Below, piece after piece: positions 4,499 to 5,321 of a stretch of 5,321 nucleotides of DNA. Location: assembly GCA_047611425.1 (NCBI GenBank), contig JBLFWJ010000206.1, positions 1 through 5,321 on the forward strand, written 5' to 3'. The DNA comes from JBLFWJ01 sp047611425. Lineage in GTDB: Bacteria > Bacteroidota > Bacteroidia > UBA10329. Numbering within the stretch: the first letter of the stretch is position 1; every line of letters starts with the position of its first letter. A program made the position numbers and the translations under genes. A model generated the notes under the pieces. It saw only the letters and a list, made by a program, of their open reading frames with translations, did not search any database and was not told the DNA's origin.

Positions 4499-5321
4499 CG
4501 TTCTGCGGGTTTTCAGTTTCTAAAATCAATTCTTGCATTTCTATCACAGCCGGTTCTACTGACTCTTGTGTCGGTTTTTGCCCGTCCCAGAGCCAACCCA
4601 TCCGCACTTTCATCCAATTTGTCATTGACAAGAGCATTGGCAACATTATCAAGGTTAGTACAGTTGCGATTGCTATTCCGTAAGCAACTGAAACCGCCAT
4701 TGGGATAAGGAATTGCGCTTGACGGCTCTTCTCAAGAATTAGAGGAGAAAGACCGGCAATAGTAGTTAATGAGGTAAGGAAAATGGCTCTAAAACGAGAT
4801 TGACCAGCGTGTATCAAAGCTTCGTCAAACTTCTGTCCTTCCTTGAGGTAGGCATTGAGTTTACTGATAAGCACAAGGCCATCATTAACCATTATTCCAA
4901 TCAAGGCGATAATACCTAAAAACGAAAGTACGTTTATGGGTTGGCCATGAATCCAGTGTCCCCAAGCTACACCGATTAAACTGAAAGGAACCATTACCAA
5001 AAGCAACAATGGTTGTGCATATGAGCGGAAGGTAAATGCGATGATTAGGTAGATGAGGAATACGATAATTGGGAATACTTTTTTGGCCGAGCCTTGCACT
5101 TTAGATGCTTCACGGTTCTGGCCTTCGTAAAGCGCAGTAACAGTAGGGTACTTGCTCATTATTTCTGGCATTACCGTGGTTTGGATATCTGCAATGATGT
5201 CGCTTGCGCTTTCCTTTGGATTCTTGAGGTCGGCTTCAATCTTTATTTCTCGTTTACCATCTAAGTGATTGATAGCAATCTCGCCACGCGCGATAGTGTA
5301 ATCAGCAATTTCAGAAAGCGG
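4488..5321 (-). CDS. RND efflux pump permease, C-terminal part
   Basis: The frame is open from the right edge to TAA at 4488-4490, giving the last 277 residues of a protein that is about 1000-1050 residues in the AcrB/HAE1 family. The Met at 5171 is internal: the 50 codons before it are open and belong to the porter domain. Residues about 1-75 are the end of the second periplasmic loop, ending ALYEGQNRE. Five membrane segments follow, matching TM8-TM12: about 82-98, 103-121, 128-154, 176-195 and 203-232. Motifs include INVLSFLGIIALIGIMVNDG in TM10 and RFRAIFLTSLTTIAGLSPL in TM11. By comparison with AcrB, the TM11 Arg971 and Thr978 positions appear kept (R176, T183), while the TM10 Lys940 position is Asn146. 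The tail after residue 240 is cytoplasmic and Glu-rich. The protein is a proton-driven inner-membrane exporter working with the downstream TolC protein. The adaptor is not in view. Confidence 0.95.
   Translation of the reverse strand, partial: PLSEIADYTIARGEIAINHLDGKREIKIEADLKNPKESASDIIADIQTTVMPEIMSKYPTVTALYEGQNREASKVQGSAKKVFPIIVFLIYLIIAFTFRSYAQPLLLLVMVPFSLIGVAWGHWIHGQPINVLSFLGIIALIGIMVNDGLVLISKLNAYLKEGQKFDEALIHAGQSRFRAIFLTSLTTIAGLSPLILEKSRQAQFLIPMAVSVAYGIAIATVLTLIMLPMLLSMTNWMKVRMGWLWDGQKPTQESVEPAVIEMQELILETENPQNDEA

Overview
The window looks like a chromosomal segment of a Bacteroidota bacterium, probably of the Flavobacteriales or a near relative. The evidence is the AT-leaning base composition, starts without clear Shine-Dalgarno sequences, a secreted lamin-tail-domain protein followed by a PKD-like domain, a TolC-type outer-membrane factor ending in a short acidic tail, and a fibronectin type III protein of a type I associate with this phylum. 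No rRNA, tRNA, CRISPR array or transposase gene is visible.

Layout: (1) Bases 1-1255, minus strand, hold the N-terminal 418 residues of a secreted lamin-tail-domain protein that runs off the left edge. (2) Bases 1256-1705 hold no gene I can support. They contain two overlapping, mutually exclusive hairpins near 1378-1417. (3) Bases 1706-1915 are ten head-to-tail 21-bp units with an 84-bp higher-order period and phased palindromes. They lie in an open frame without a good start codon. (4) Bases 2060-2746, plus strand, encode a 228-residue protein with a helical N-terminal half and a C-terminal fibronectin type III domain, followed by a strong intrinsic terminator at 2800-2832. (5) Bases 2858-3138 carry two nearly identical 133-bp copies of a palindromic, REP/MITE-like element, followed by a 15-bp perfect hairpin (3150-3182). 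(6) Bases 3197-5321, minus strand, hold the downstream end of an efflux operon: the C-terminal 277 residues of an RND inner-membrane pump, overlapping by 11 bases a complete 433-residue TolC-family outer-membrane channel.

The RND pump and TolC protein should form two parts of a tripartite exporter. The periplasmic adaptor is not in the window and may lie upstream, beyond the right edge. The fibronectin gene and the efflux operon converge on the repeat-filled spacer at 2747-3196. The fibronectin gene and the lamin-tail gene diverge from the 21-bp-repeat region. The least explained part is 1700-3190: a phased repeat array, a fibronectin-domain gene with higher G+C than its neighbours, and a recently duplicated palindromic element.
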